Shown here piece after piece: positions 16,198-24,770 of a DNA stretch of 64,000 bases; positions within the stretch are counted from its first letter, which is position 1, and every line of letters starts with the position of its first letter. Made by a program: the position numbers and the translations under genes. The DNA comes from Acidovorax radicis N35. Lineage in GTDB: Bacteria; Pseudomonadota; Gammaproteobacteria; Burkholderiales; Burkholderiaceae_C. Under the pieces are notes generated by a model, which was given only the letters and a program-made list of their open reading frames with translations, did not search any database and had not been told where the DNA came from. Where the stretch lies: contig NZ_AFBG01000020.1 of NCBI RefSeq assembly GCF_000204195.1, positions 620,001 to 684,000 on the forward strand. The letters run 5' to 3'.

Positions 16198-17382
16198 ATG
16201 CCTACCCCTGACATCGTTCTCTGCTCGCCGGTCCGAACACCCATCGGAAGCTATGGCGGCTCGCTCAAGGAAACGCCCGCGTCCGCACTGGGTGCCGCGG
16301 TGATTCGCGAGGCAATTCATCGCTCCGGTCTGGCCGCGGAAGCGGTCGACACCGTAGTGATGGGACACGTGATCCAGGCCGGCACCCGGATGAATCCAGC
16401 GCGACAAGCTGCCATCGGCGGCGGGCTGCCTGTTCAGGTGCCTGCCCTGACGGTGAACCGGGTCTGCGGATCGGGTGCACAAGCGATCGCCACGGCGGCA
16501 CTCGAGATCGCGGCGGGATATGCCTCGGCTGCGGTTGCCGGCGGCATGGAGAACATGGACCAGGCGCCCTATCTGGTGCCGGGCGCGCGCTGGGGACAAC
16601 GCATGGGGGACGCCCCGATGCTGGACAGCATGCTGCGGGATGGTCTCCATGATGCGTTCAGCGGTCAACACTCTGGCTGGCATACCGAGGATCTCGTCGC
16701 TCGGTACGGCATCACGCGCGAGGACCAGGATCGCTGGGCCGCGCGTTCACAGCAACGGTTCAGTGCGGCTCAGGCTGCCGGCAAGTTCGCGGAAGAGATC
16801 GTCGCCATCGAACTCTCCAGCCGCAAGGGACCGGTGAGCTTCTCCAGGGACGAAGCCCATCGGCCCGACACCACGGTCGAATCACTGGCCAAGCTCAAGC
16901 CAGCGTTTCGAAAGGACGGCACGATCACTGCCGGCAACGCGCCAGGGCTTAATAGCGGCGCAGCGGCGATGATCGTTGCGGAGCGAGGTTTTGCGGAGAA
17001 GCACGGGCTGCAGCCATGGGCGCGCCTCGTCTCTCACGGCGTCGCGGCGGTTGAGCCGGGAATGTTCGGTATCGGGCCGGTGCCAGCGGTCAAACTGGCT
17101 CTGGAGCGCGCCGGCTGGAAGCATACGGACATCCAACGCATCGAGATCAACGAGGCATTCGCTGCGATCACGCTGGCCTGCCTGCGTGAGCTGGACCTGC
17201 CGGAAGACATCGTCAACGTCGAGGGCGGCGCCATCGCCCACGGCCACGCCATCGGCGCAACGGGCGCCGTGCTGACCACGCGCTTGCTGCATTCGATGCG
17301 ACGCGACGGCCTGAGGCGGGGCATCGTGACCTTGTGCATCGGCGGCGGTCAGGGCATCGCGCTGGCGCTCGAAATGCTCTGA
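16198..17382 (+). CDS. Thiolase (acetyl-CoA C-acyltransferase family)
   Basis: A 394-residue thiolase that makes or cleaves beta-ketoacyl-CoA. The acylated nucleophile is Cys90 (NRVCGSG), with the INEAF motif near residue 319, His350 in GGAIAHGHAIGATG, and the second catalytic Cys380 in CIGGGQG. The usual ALGHPIGASG motif is AHGHAIGATG here, so the Pro is replaced by Ala, a departure that may reflect a different substrate. It has a strong AGGAG site before the ATG. It is the last gene of the operon controlled from 14235-14340. Confidence 0.92.
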   Translation: MPTPDIVLCSPVRTPIGSYGGSLKETPASALGAAVIREAIHRSGLAAEAVDTVVMGHVIQAGTRMNPARQAAIGGGLPVQVPALTVNRVCGSGAQAIATAALEIAAGYASAAVAGGMENMDQAPYLVPGARWGQRMGDAPMLDSMLRDGLHDAFSGQHSGWHTEDLVARYGITREDQDRWAARSQQRFSAAQAAGKFAEEIVAIELSSRKGPVSFSRDEAHRPDTTVESLAKLKPAFRKDGTITAGNAPGLNSGAAAMIVAERGFAEKHGLQPWARLVSHGVAAVEPGMFGIGPVPAVKLALERAGWKHTDIQRIEINEAFAAITLACLRELDLPEDIVNVEGGAIAHGHAIGATGAVLTTRLLHSMRRDGLRRGIVTLCIGGGQGIALALEML

Positions 17383-17430
17383 TGGAAAGATTGGCAATAG
17401 GCCTGTACTACCTGGGCCCTTGCAAATTAG

Positions 17431-17459
17431 TTACGTATTGAGAACTATTCTCATATAAT
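17431..17459 (+). promoter_or_regulatory. Promoter with embedded Fur box for the heme operon
   Basis: A consensus -10 TATAAT (17454-17459) has TTACGT 17 bp upstream as a possible -35. TTGAGAACTATTCTCAT (17438-17454), an interrupted palindrome of the Fur-box type, fills the spacer. Fur with iron would block polymerase. Start of transcription would be near 17466, leaving a leader of about 100 nt before the GTG at 17570. Confidence 0.8.
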
Positions 17460-17569
17460 TGACCGCATCAGCCAGCCACAACGGCCCTTTCTTCTGCCCG
17501 CAGAAGCCAGGGCCGTCTGCATGGAGCCAGCTCTGTATTCGTTGTCGTTTCAGAGAAGGATCTCCGTCC

Positions 17570-19849
17570 GTGGCGCAGCCATTCCATTCCCCTCCGTTTT
17601 CCTCCCGGCGCGCCCTGGCGCAGCCATCCAATCCTTCGCCGCAAAGCCACCTGCGGCCTTTGGCCTGGCTGGTGGCCTGTGCATGCGCTGCCATCGGCAG
17701 CGCGCATGCGCAGGATGTGGCGCAGCTCGTGGCCGCCGGCCCGGCGCTCAAGGAGGTCGTCATCAGCGGCTCGCGCAGCGAGCAGGACCGCGACGAGTTG
17801 CCCATGAGCATCGACGTGATCAACGCCCAGGCCATCGAAGAAGGCCAGGTGCGCGACATCCGCGATGTGGCGCGCGAGCTGCCCAACGTGTCCGTCACCC
17901 GCTCGCCCGCGCGCTTCACGCTGGCCAGCGGCTCCACGGGGCGCGAGCAGAACGCCGGCTTCAACATCCGCGGCCTGGACGGCAACCGCGTGCTGATGAT
18001 GGTGGACGGCATCCGCCTGCCGCGCAGCTACGTCTTCAGCGCCAATGCGTTCGGGCGCGACTACCTGGACATCGGCCTGCTGCAGCGCATCGAGGTCGTG
18101 CGCGGCGCCACGTCGGCGCTGTACGGCTCCGACGGCATGGCGGGCCTGGTCAACTTCATCACGGCGGACCCATCGGCATTTCTGGACGGCGACAAGCGCA
18201 TCGGTGGCCGGGTCAGCCTGGGCTACGACGGCGACGACCACGGCAAGCGCGTGGGGGCCACGCTGGCAGGCAAGGCGGGCGACACGGTGCAGTGGCTGCT
18301 GGGCGGCAACGTCACGCGTGCCAGCGAGCTCGACAACATGGGCACCAACAGCGCGGCCAATGCCGACCGCACCCGCCCCAATCCGCAAAAGGACAAGAGC
18401 GGCGCGCTGCTGGGCAAGGTCATCCTCACGCCCGGCGGCGGCCAGCGCCATGTGTTCACGCTGGAGCATGTGGACAAGACCTCCGACTACGAGCTGCTGA
18501 CCGCGCGCTCCAAGCCGCCGCTGGTCGCCACGTCCGTGCTGGCCTCCACCTCGTTCACCGACATGCAGCGCAGCCGCGCGACATGGGAGGGCTCGTGGCG
18601 CGTGAACTCGGCGTTGGCCGACGACGTGAAGGCGACGCTGAGCTTTCAGGATTCCCACTCGCGCGAGTACGTCACCGAAGACCGCAACACCGCTGCCGAC
18701 CGCGTGCGCGACGTGACCTACGACGAGCGCACCTGGCAGGCCAACCTGCAGGGCAGCAAGGTGCTGCGCTCGGGCCCGGGCGGCCTGGTGCAGAAGATCA
18801 CCTACGGTTTTGACTACACGTCCGCCAAGGTCGATAACCTGCAGACCGGCGTGACCCCGCCCGTGGGCGAGACCTTCCCGCTCAAGCGCTTTCCGGACAC
18901 CACCGAGACCAGCGCCGCCCTGTACGTGCAGGACGAGTTCGTGACCGGCCCCTGGAGCATCACGCCCGGCGTGCGCTTCGACACCTTCCGCATCAAGGCC
19001 GACCAGGCGGGCTTCGGCGCGCAGGCCGTGTCCCTGTCGGGCAACGCCACCTCGCCCAAGCTCGGTGTGCTGTACCGCGCCAGCGAGCAGTGGAGCGTAT
19101 TCGGCAACTACGCGGCGGGCTTCCGGGCGCCCAACGCGGGGCAGGTGAATGCCTTCTTCGAGAACCCGGTCAGCAACTACCGCACGGTGCCCAACGCCAA
19201 CCTCAAGCCCGAAAAGAGCCAGAACTTCGAGCTGGGCGTGCGCGGCCGGCTGGACGCACTGTCGGTCGAAGCTGCAGCGTTCACGGGCCGCTACAAGGAC
19301 TTCATCGAAGACCTGCGCCAGGTGGGTGGCACCGGTGCGCCGGGCAACCCGCTGGTGTTCCAGTCGGTCAACATCGGCCGCGTCAAGCTCAACGGCTTCG
19401 AGGTCAAGGGCGACATGCGCTGGGGCCAGTGGGCCGGTGGGCAATGGACATCGCCGTTCAGCTACGGCCAGACGCGCGGCCGTGACACCGCCACCGGCAG
19501 GCCGGTGAACACGGTGGACCCATCGCGCCTGTCGGCCGGCCTGCGCTACGACACCGGCAGCTGGATGGCGCGCCTGGATGCCACCCACGCTGCCGCCAAG
19601 AAGCCCAGCGACGTGGCTTTGGCCACGGGCAGCACGCAGTACCTCACGCCGTCGTACACGGTGCTCGACCTGTCGGGCCAGTGGCGCATCCGCAAGGACC
19701 TGCGCCTGAACCTCGGCATCTACAACCTGACCGACAAGAAGCACTGGCGCTGGGCCGACGTGCGCGGCCTGGCCGCCAACGCCAACTTCATCGACGCCTA
19801 CAGCCAGCCCGGCCGCTCCGTGCGGGTGTCGCTGGTGGCCGATTTCTGA
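17570..19849 (+). CDS. TonB-dependent heme/hemoglobin receptor
   Basis: A 759-residue outer-membrane receptor of the hemoglobin/transferrin/lactoferrin receptor type. The signal peptide ends at about residue 48 (GSAHAQ), the TonB box is probably LKEVVISGSR, and the plug has GFNIRGLDGNRVLMMVDGIR and RGATSALYGSDGMAGLVNF. The FRAP motif begins at residue 518 and NANL, the NPNL equivalent, at about 542. No His lies between them, although many heme receptors have one. The GTG start has GAGAAGGA 9 bp upstream; the frame also opens at a TTG overlapping the -10, which is not usable. First gene of the heme operon. Confidence 0.9.
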   Translation: MAQPFHSPPFSSRRALAQPSNPSPQSHLRPLAWLVACACAAIGSAHAQDVAQLVAAGPALKEVVISGSRSEQDRDELPMSIDVINAQAIEEGQVRDIRDVARELPNVSVTRSPARFTLASGSTGREQNAGFNIRGLDGNRVLMMVDGIRLPRSYVFSANAFGRDYLDIGLLQRIEVVRGATSALYGSDGMAGLVNFITADPSAFLDGDKRIGGRVSLGYDGDDHGKRVGATLAGKAGDTVQWLLGGNVTRASELDNMGTNSAANADRTRPNPQKDKSGALLGKVILTPGGGQRHVFTLEHVDKTSDYELLTARSKPPLVATSVLASTSFTDMQRSRATWEGSWRVNSALADDVKATLSFQDSHSREYVTEDRNTAADRVRDVTYDERTWQANLQGSKVLRSGPGGLVQKITYGFDYTSAKVDNLQTGVTPPVGETFPLKRFPDTTETSAALYVQDEFVTGPWSITPGVRFDTFRIKADQAGFGAQAVSLSGNATSPKLGVLYRASEQWSVFGNYAAGFRAPNAGQVNAFFENPVSNYRTVPNANLKPEKSQNFELGVRGRLDALSVEAAAFTGRYKDFIEDLRQVGGTGAPGNPLVFQSVNIGRVKLNGFEVKGDMRWGQWAGGQWTSPFSYGQTRGRDTATGRPVNTVDPSRLSAGLRYDTGSWMARLDATHAAAKKPSDVALATGSTQYLTPSYTVLDLSGQWRIRKDLRLNLGIYNLTDKKHWRWADVRGLAANANFIDAYSQPGRSVRVSLVADF

Positions 19850-19890
19850 GTTCCGCTTTCATCCCCAGGCACCCACCCCAGGAGACCACC

Positions 19891-20238
19891 ATGAGCCACG
19901 CTCCCGACCGGCCCGATGCCGGCAGCCACACCGATGAGGAATACAGCCTGCCCTGCGCCGAGGCGCTGCTGGCCGGCACGCTCGCCCTGATGACGGGCTA
20001 CGTGCAGGCCTGTTGCGACAGCCACCGCGACGCCATGGGCCGCAAGATATCGGCCAACCTGCAGCTGCTGGCCGACGCCGACGGCTTCACCGCCCACTTC
20101 CGCACGGTGGTCTGGAGCCTGCAAGGCCGTTGGGAAGAGCAGTGCAAGGCCCGCCAGGACACCGCTGCCAGCGCCGCCATGGTGGCTGCCGAGCAGCGCC
20201 GCGTGCTGTGGCACACCGCGCCGGAGGCCATGCAATGA
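19891..20238 (+). CDS. Unknown small protein in the heme-uptake operon
   Basis: A 115-residue, probably cytoplasmic and helical protein with no signal peptide. Cys residues occur in SLPCAEA, VQACCDSH and EEQCKAR, with His and Trp nearby. It sits between the receptor and hmuS, with a good AGGAG ribosome site and a 4-bp overlap (ATGA) with hmuS, so it is surely translated with the operon. I do not recognise the family. A role in heme handling is suggested only by position. Confidence 0.75.
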   Translation: MSHAPDRPDAGSHTDEEYSLPCAEALLAGTLALMTGYVQACCDSHRDAMGRKISANLQLLADADGFTAHFRTVVWSLQGRWEEQCKARQDTAASAAMVAAEQRRVLWHTAPEAMQ

Positions 20239-21371
20239 TCGCCGCCGTGACGACCACGCAAGGCGTTGGGGCAGCCGCTGCGCCGATTGCTGCGCCGGAC
20301 ATTCGCACGCAGTTTGCTGCCGCACGCGCAGCGGGTAAACGCGCCAAGGACGCGGCTGAGAGCCTGGGGCTGTCGGAAGGCGCCGCAGTGGCAGCCCACG
20401 CGGGTGAGCACGCGCACCCGCTCAAAGCCGTGCCGCTGCAGGGCTCGTGGTTGCACCTTCTGCAGGCGCTCGAGGCCTGCGGCCCGCTGATGGCGCTGAC
20501 GCGCAACGAAGGCACGGTGCACGAGAAGACCGGCGTGTACGCGCATGTGTCGGCTACCGGACCAGTGGGCATCGCGTTGGGTGAAGACATCGACCTGCGC
20601 CTTTTCTTTGCACAGTGGCACGCGGGCTTTGCGGTGACCGAGCTGGCCAACGACCCCGCCAAGCCGCCATCGCGCAGCCTGCAGTTCTACAACGCGCAGG
20701 GCCGTGCGGTGCACAAGATTTTTACGCGCGACGCGACCGACCTGGACGCGTTCGACGCGGTGGTGAGCCGCTTCGCGCAGCCGAGTGCGGGCTACGTGTT
20801 CGGCACAGCGCCAACGCCTGCGGCCGTGCTGCCTGACGCAGACATCGACGCCGACGGCCTGCGCGCGGCCTGGGCCGCTATGAAGGACACGCACGAGTTC
20901 TTCGGCATCACCAAGAAGTTCGGCGTGGAGCGCCAGCAGAGCTTTCGGCTGGTCGAAGGCCAGTTCGCCTGGCGTGCCATGCCCCAGGCCGTGCCGCGCC
21001 TGCTGGACGAGGCCGCGGTGGACGGCCTGCCCATCATGGTGTTCGTGGGCAGCGGCGGCTGCATCCAGATCCACACCGGGCCGGTGCGAAACATCCAGCC
21101 GCTCGATACGCCGAACGCGCAGTGGATCAACGTGCTGGACGCGGGCTTCAACCTGCACCTGCGCACCGACATGGTGGCCAGCGTGTGGGTGGTTGAAAAA
21201 CCCACGGCCGATGGCGTCGTCACCTCGGTCGAGGCGTTCGACCATGCGGGCGAGCTGATGGCCATGTTCTTCGGTGCGCGCAAGCCCGGCAAGCCCGAGC
21301 TGCAAGGCTGGCGCGACCTGGTGGCGCGGCTGCCGCAGGCGCAGCAGGACGAGGTGGCGCATGCTGCGTGA
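20235..21371 (+). CDS. hmuS: Hemin-degrading factor HmuS/ChuS family
   Basis: A 378-residue cytoplasmic heme-binding protein of the HemS/ChuS family, which accepts heme from the HmuUV transporter and degrades or traffics it. It has the two structurally repeated halves of the family; the second begins near LRAAWAAMKDTHEFFGITKK. The conserved segments LALTRNEGTVHEK-like (here MALTRNEGTVHEKTGVY) and IMVFVGSGGCIQIHTGPV are present. Starts within the stop of the preceding gene and overlaps hmuT by 11 bp. Confidence 0.93.
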   Translation: MIAAVTTTQGVGAAAAPIAAPDIRTQFAAARAAGKRAKDAAESLGLSEGAAVAAHAGEHAHPLKAVPLQGSWLHLLQALEACGPLMALTRNEGTVHEKTGVYAHVSATGPVGIALGEDIDLRLFFAQWHAGFAVTELANDPAKPPSRSLQFYNAQGRAVHKIFTRDATDLDAFDAVVSRFAQPSAGYVFGTAPTPAAVLPDADIDADGLRAAWAAMKDTHEFFGITKKFGVERQQSFRLVEGQFAWRAMPQAVPRLLDEAAVDGLPIMVFVGSGGCIQIHTGPVRNIQPLDTPNAQWINVLDAGFNLHLRTDMVASVWVVEKPTADGVVTSVEAFDHAGELMAMFFGARKPGKPELQGWRDLVARLPQAQQDEVAHAA

Positions 21372-22245
21372 TGGCCTGACCGACAGCGAGCGCAGGCAGT
21401 TGCTGCGCGGCATGGGCGCGCTGCCACTGCTGTCTGCCCTGGGCGCCGAGCGCGCACTGGCAGCCGGCCCGGCGCGCATCGTGTCGCTGGGCGGCGCGCT
21501 GACCGAGGTGGTCTACCTGCTGGGCGCACAGGGCCAGCTGGTGGGCACCGACACCACCAGCCTGTTCCCCGAAGCCGCACTCAAGACCGCCAAGGTCGGC
21601 TACATGCGCCAGCTGTCGGCCGAGGGGCTGTTGTCCCTCAAGCCCGATGCGGTGGTGGGTACCACCGAGGCCGGGCCACCCGTGGTGCTGGACCAGGTGC
21701 GCAGCGCCGGTGTGCGGGTGGAACTGGTCAAGGCCGACCACACGTGGGACGAAGTGCAGCGCAAGGTCGCGACCGTGGGCCGCGTGGCAGGCCGCGAACG
21801 CGAGGCCACGGCCCTGCAGGCGGACCTGGATGCGCAGTGGGCAGCGGTGCAAAAGCTGGTGGCCGCATCCACGCGCCGCCCGCGCGCCATCTTCATCCTG
21901 TCGCACGGCGGCAGCCCCATGGTGGCGGGCACCGGCACGGCGGCCGATGCGCTGATCCGATTTGCGGGCGCGACCAACGCCATCACGCAGTTCGCAGGCT
22001 ACCGGCCGCTGACGGCCGAAGCCATGGCCAGCGCCGCGCCGGAGGTGCTGCTCAACAGCACGCAGGGCATCGAAGCGCTGGGTGGTGATGCAGCCTTCTG
22101 GCAGCGGCCTGAACTGGCGCTTACACCCGCGTTCCGCCGCAAGGCGCTGGTGGCCATGGAGGCCAGCCACCTGCTGGGCTTTGGCCCGCGCCTGCCCGGG
22201 GCCGTGCGCGAGCTGCACACCCGCACGCAGGCGATCACGGCGTGA
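21361..22245 (+). CDS. hmuT: Heme ABC transporter periplasmic binding protein
   Basis: A 294-residue substrate-binding protein with an N-terminal export signal (RRQLLRGMGALPLLSALGA, cleavage near ALAAG), possibly Tat-type because of its twin arginine. It has the two-lobe cluster III fold typical of heme and cobalamin binding proteins: ARIVSLGGALTEVVYLLG at the start and PDAVVGTTEAGPP in the first lobe. It delivers heme to HmuU. Coupled on both sides by overlapping start and stop codons. The Tyr that usually binds heme is not assigned with confidence. Confidence 0.92.
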   Translation: MLRDGLTDSERRQLLRGMGALPLLSALGAERALAAGPARIVSLGGALTEVVYLLGAQGQLVGTDTTSLFPEAALKTAKVGYMRQLSAEGLLSLKPDAVVGTTEAGPPVVLDQVRSAGVRVELVKADHTWDEVQRKVATVGRVAGREREATALQADLDAQWAAVQKLVAASTRRPRAIFILSHGGSPMVAGTGTAADALIRFAGATNAITQFAGYRPLTAEAMASAAPEVLLNSTQGIEALGGDAAFWQRPELALTPAFRRKALVAMEASHLLGFGPRLPGAVRELHTRTQAITA

Positions 22246-23324
22246 GCGGCGTGGCCGTGGCGCAGTCGGTTGCGCGCTGGTCTTTGCGGCGCCTGTCGCC
22301 GCGCGCAGCGCTGCTGTGGGGCGTTGCGCTGGTGGGCCTCGCGTTCGTTTGGGCCAGCACGCAAGGCGCGTACGCCATTGCGCCAGCCCAGCTGTGGCAG
22401 GTGTTGCTGCAGGCCGTGGGCGCGGCGCCGTCGGCCGAGCAGGCGCCCGAATATCTGGTGTTCATCAACATCCGGCTGCCCCGGTTGTTGATGGGCGTGG
22501 CCGCTGGGGCAGGCCTGGGGCTGGCCGGCGCGCTGATGCAGGGCCTGTTCCGCAACCCGCTGGCCGACCCGGGCCTGATCGGCGTGAGCAGCGGGGCCGC
22601 GCTGGCCGCTGCGCTCACCATCGTGCTGGGCAGCCACTGGCTGCCCGACCTGCCGCGCACGCTGGGCAGCTGGACGCTGGTGGGCATGGCGTTTGGCGGC
22701 GGCGTGCTGGTCACCGCACTCATCTACGGGCTGGCTCAGGCCGATGGCGGCACGCGCATGGGGCTGATGCTGCTGGCCGGTGTGGCCGTCAATGCACTGG
22801 CGCTGGCGGGGCTGGGCTACCTGAATTTCATCTCCACCGACGAACAGCTGCGCAACATCCAGATGTGGCTGCTGGGCAGCCTGGGCGGTGCGCGCTGGAG
22901 CGCCGTGGCGCTGGTGGGCTCCATCGTCGCCGTCGCTTGCGGGCTGGGCCTGGCGCTCGCTCGCCCGCTCAATGCGATTGCCCTGGGTGAGGCGCAGGCC
23001 GCGTTGCTGGGCGTGCCGGTGGAGCGCACCAAGCGCCTGGCGGTGCTGGTCACCGCGCTGGCGGTGGGCGCGGTGACGGCCGCTACCGGCATCATCGGTT
23101 TCATCGGCCTGGTGGCGCCGCACTGGGTGCGCCTGGTGGCCGGGCCCGACCACCGCGTGGTGCTGCCGGGCTCGGCCCTGCTGGGCGCGGCGCTGGTGCT
23201 GGCGGCCGACGTGGTGGCGCGCACCGTCGTCAAGCCGGCGGAGCTGCCGTTGGGGGTGCTCACCGCCTTCATCGGTGTGCCGCTGTTCCTGGCCATGCTG
23301 CGCCAGTTCAGGAGAAAGGTATGA
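22242..23324 (+). CDS. hmuU: Heme ABC transporter permease (FecCD family)
   Basis: A 360-residue inner-membrane permease with about nine or ten helices, of the BtuC/FecCD family. The family signatures IRLPRLLMGVAAGAGLGLAG, QGLFRNPLADPGLIGVSSGA and GFIGLVAPHWVRLVAG (coupling to the ATPase) are clear. GTG start overlapping the hmuT stop (GTGA). Works as a dimer with two HmuV subunits to import heme. Confidence 0.95.
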   Translation: MSGVAVAQSVARWSLRRLSPRAALLWGVALVGLAFVWASTQGAYAIAPAQLWQVLLQAVGAAPSAEQAPEYLVFINIRLPRLLMGVAAGAGLGLAGALMQGLFRNPLADPGLIGVSSGAALAAALTIVLGSHWLPDLPRTLGSWTLVGMAFGGGVLVTALIYGLAQADGGTRMGLMLLAGVAVNALALAGLGYLNFISTDEQLRNIQMWLLGSLGGARWSAVALVGSIVAVACGLGLALARPLNAIALGEAQAALLGVPVERTKRLAVLVTALAVGAVTAATGIIGFIGLVAPHWVRLVAGPDHRVVLPGSALLGAALVLAADVVARTVVKPAELPLGVLTAFIGVPLFLAMLRQFRRKV

Positions 23325-24133
23325 ACGCGGCCTCGCTCCATGCCGGCGATCCGCTGGTGTGCGATCAGTTGGGGGTGGGCCTGTCGGGCCGCCCATTGCT
23401 GGCCACCGTGCATGCACGCCTGGCCCCGGGGCGTTTCACCGCGATCCTGGGGCCCAACGGGGCGGGCAAGTCCACGCTGCTGTCCATGCTCTCGGGCCAG
23501 CGCGCGCCGCGCTCGGGGGCGGTGAGCCTGGGGGGCCGGGCGCTCTCGGTCATTGCCGCGCTGGAACTGGCGCGCCTGCGCGCCGTGCTGCCGCAAGAGA
23601 CTGCGGTGGCCTTCGACTTCACGGTGCAGGAGGTCGTGGAGATGGGGCGCTTTCCGCATCGCCAGTCGCCCAGCCAGCACGAGGCGCGCATCGCCCGCGA
23701 TGCGATGGAGGCCACCGGTGTGGCCCACCTGGCGCAGCGCGGCGTCAACACCCTGTCGGGCGGCGAGCGGGCCCGCGCCCACCTGGCCCGTGCCCTGGCG
23801 CAGATCTGGGAGCCCCGGCCCGACGGCGCTACGCGCTGGCTGCTGCTGGACGAGCCCACCGCCGCCCTCGACCTGGCCCACCAGCACCAGGCCATGGCCC
23901 TGGCGCGCCGCTGGGCGGTGGAGCAGGGCATTGGCGTGGTGGCGGTGCTGCACGACCTGAACCTGGCGCTGCGCTACGCGCACGATGTGGTGCTGATGGG
24001 GGCAGGGCGCTGCGACGTGGGGCCCGTGGGGCAAACGCTGGACGCTGCCGCCATCGCGCGCGTATGGGGCGTGCAATGCTCCGAGGTGTGCGCCAACGAC
24101 GGCACGCCGCAGTTCCTGGTGGCGGCTGGATGA
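23321..24133 (+). CDS. hmuV: Heme ABC transporter ATP-binding protein
   Basis: A 270-residue ABC ATPase. Walker A is GPNGAGKST near residue 45, the signature LSGGERARAHLARAL near 143, Walker B RWLLLDEPTAALD near 170, and the switch His is in VAVLHDLNLAL. The start overlaps the hmuU stop (ATGA). Last gene of the heme operon; the next gene, a CzcI-like protein, is 112 bp on. Confidence 0.95.
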   Translation: MNAASLHAGDPLVCDQLGVGLSGRPLLATVHARLAPGRFTAILGPNGAGKSTLLSMLSGQRAPRSGAVSLGGRALSVIAALELARLRAVLPQETAVAFDFTVQEVVEMGRFPHRQSPSQHEARIARDAMEATGVAHLAQRGVNTLSGGERARAHLARALAQIWEPRPDGATRWLLLDEPTAALDLAHQHQAMALARRWAVEQGIGVVAVLHDLNLALRYAHDVVLMGAGRCDVGPVGQTLDAAAIARVWGVQCSEVCANDGTPQFLVAAG

Positions 24134-24245
24134 AGCGCAGATGACGATTCGGTCATCTGCCGGAGCCTTGCCCTTGGGCGCATGGGGATATGCGCAGTGG
24201 CGCATGCTGCGCCGCGCCATCTTGTCACTAGAATGCGCGCACACC

Positions 24246-24626
24246 ATGCGCCGCCTGCTTCTCGTCTTCCTGCTGCTGTTCATGCCGCTCCAGTCCATCT
24301 GGGCCGCGGCATCGCCGTACTGCGGGCACGAGGCAGCGCCGCAGGCATCGCACTTCGGCCACCACGTGCACGAGCACCAGGCCGATGGTGCGCATGCGGC
24401 GCCTTCCCTGGCGAGCGAGACACCGGACCACATGGGCCTCGCCACCTCCGGCACGGCGGACATGGACTGCCATGCCTGCCACGGCGTGGGCAGCGGCATG
24501 GCCTTGAGCGCGAGCGCCCAGGCCATCGTGGTCTCGGTGAGCCGTCCTGCGCCCCAAATGGCTCCGGCCTGGGTGCATCCCCCGCTTTCCCGCCCCGAAC
24601 GCCCCAACTGGTCCGTCCTCGCCTGA
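24246..24626 (+). CDS. CzcI-like periplasmic protein
   Basis: A 126-residue exported protein. The N-terminus MRRLLLVFLLLFMPLQSIWA is a signal peptide, and the mature part opens with ASPYCGHE followed by His-rich segments (HFGHHVHEHQ) and a CHACHG motif, all able to bind metal. Size, signal peptide and position directly ahead of an RND efflux operon match the CzcI family, thought to modulate cobalt-zinc-cadmium resistance. A longer in-frame start upstream lacks the signal at its end and was rejected. Separated from czcC by 144 bp. Confidence 0.72.
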   Translation: MRRLLLVFLLLFMPLQSIWAAASPYCGHEAAPQASHFGHHVHEHQADGAHAAPSLASETPDHMGLATSGTADMDCHACHGVGSGMALSASAQAIVVSVSRPAPQMAPAWVHPPLSRPERPNWSVLA

Positions 24627-24770
24627 GCGGCGAGGCGGGCTGCGGGTAGCCCCTTCCTGACGATTCCACGCTGCCCTGGCGGGCAGCAGCGGTGCGCGCG
24701 TGCATGCGTGCCGGGTGTCGTGCCTTGCCGATTTCAACCCCGTGGCCTCCGGCCACTGCAGAGGAATCGG

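Noticed and set aside
17459..17569. Longer N-terminus for the heme receptor
   Set aside because: It would need a TTG start inside the -10 element, upstream of any possible mRNA start.
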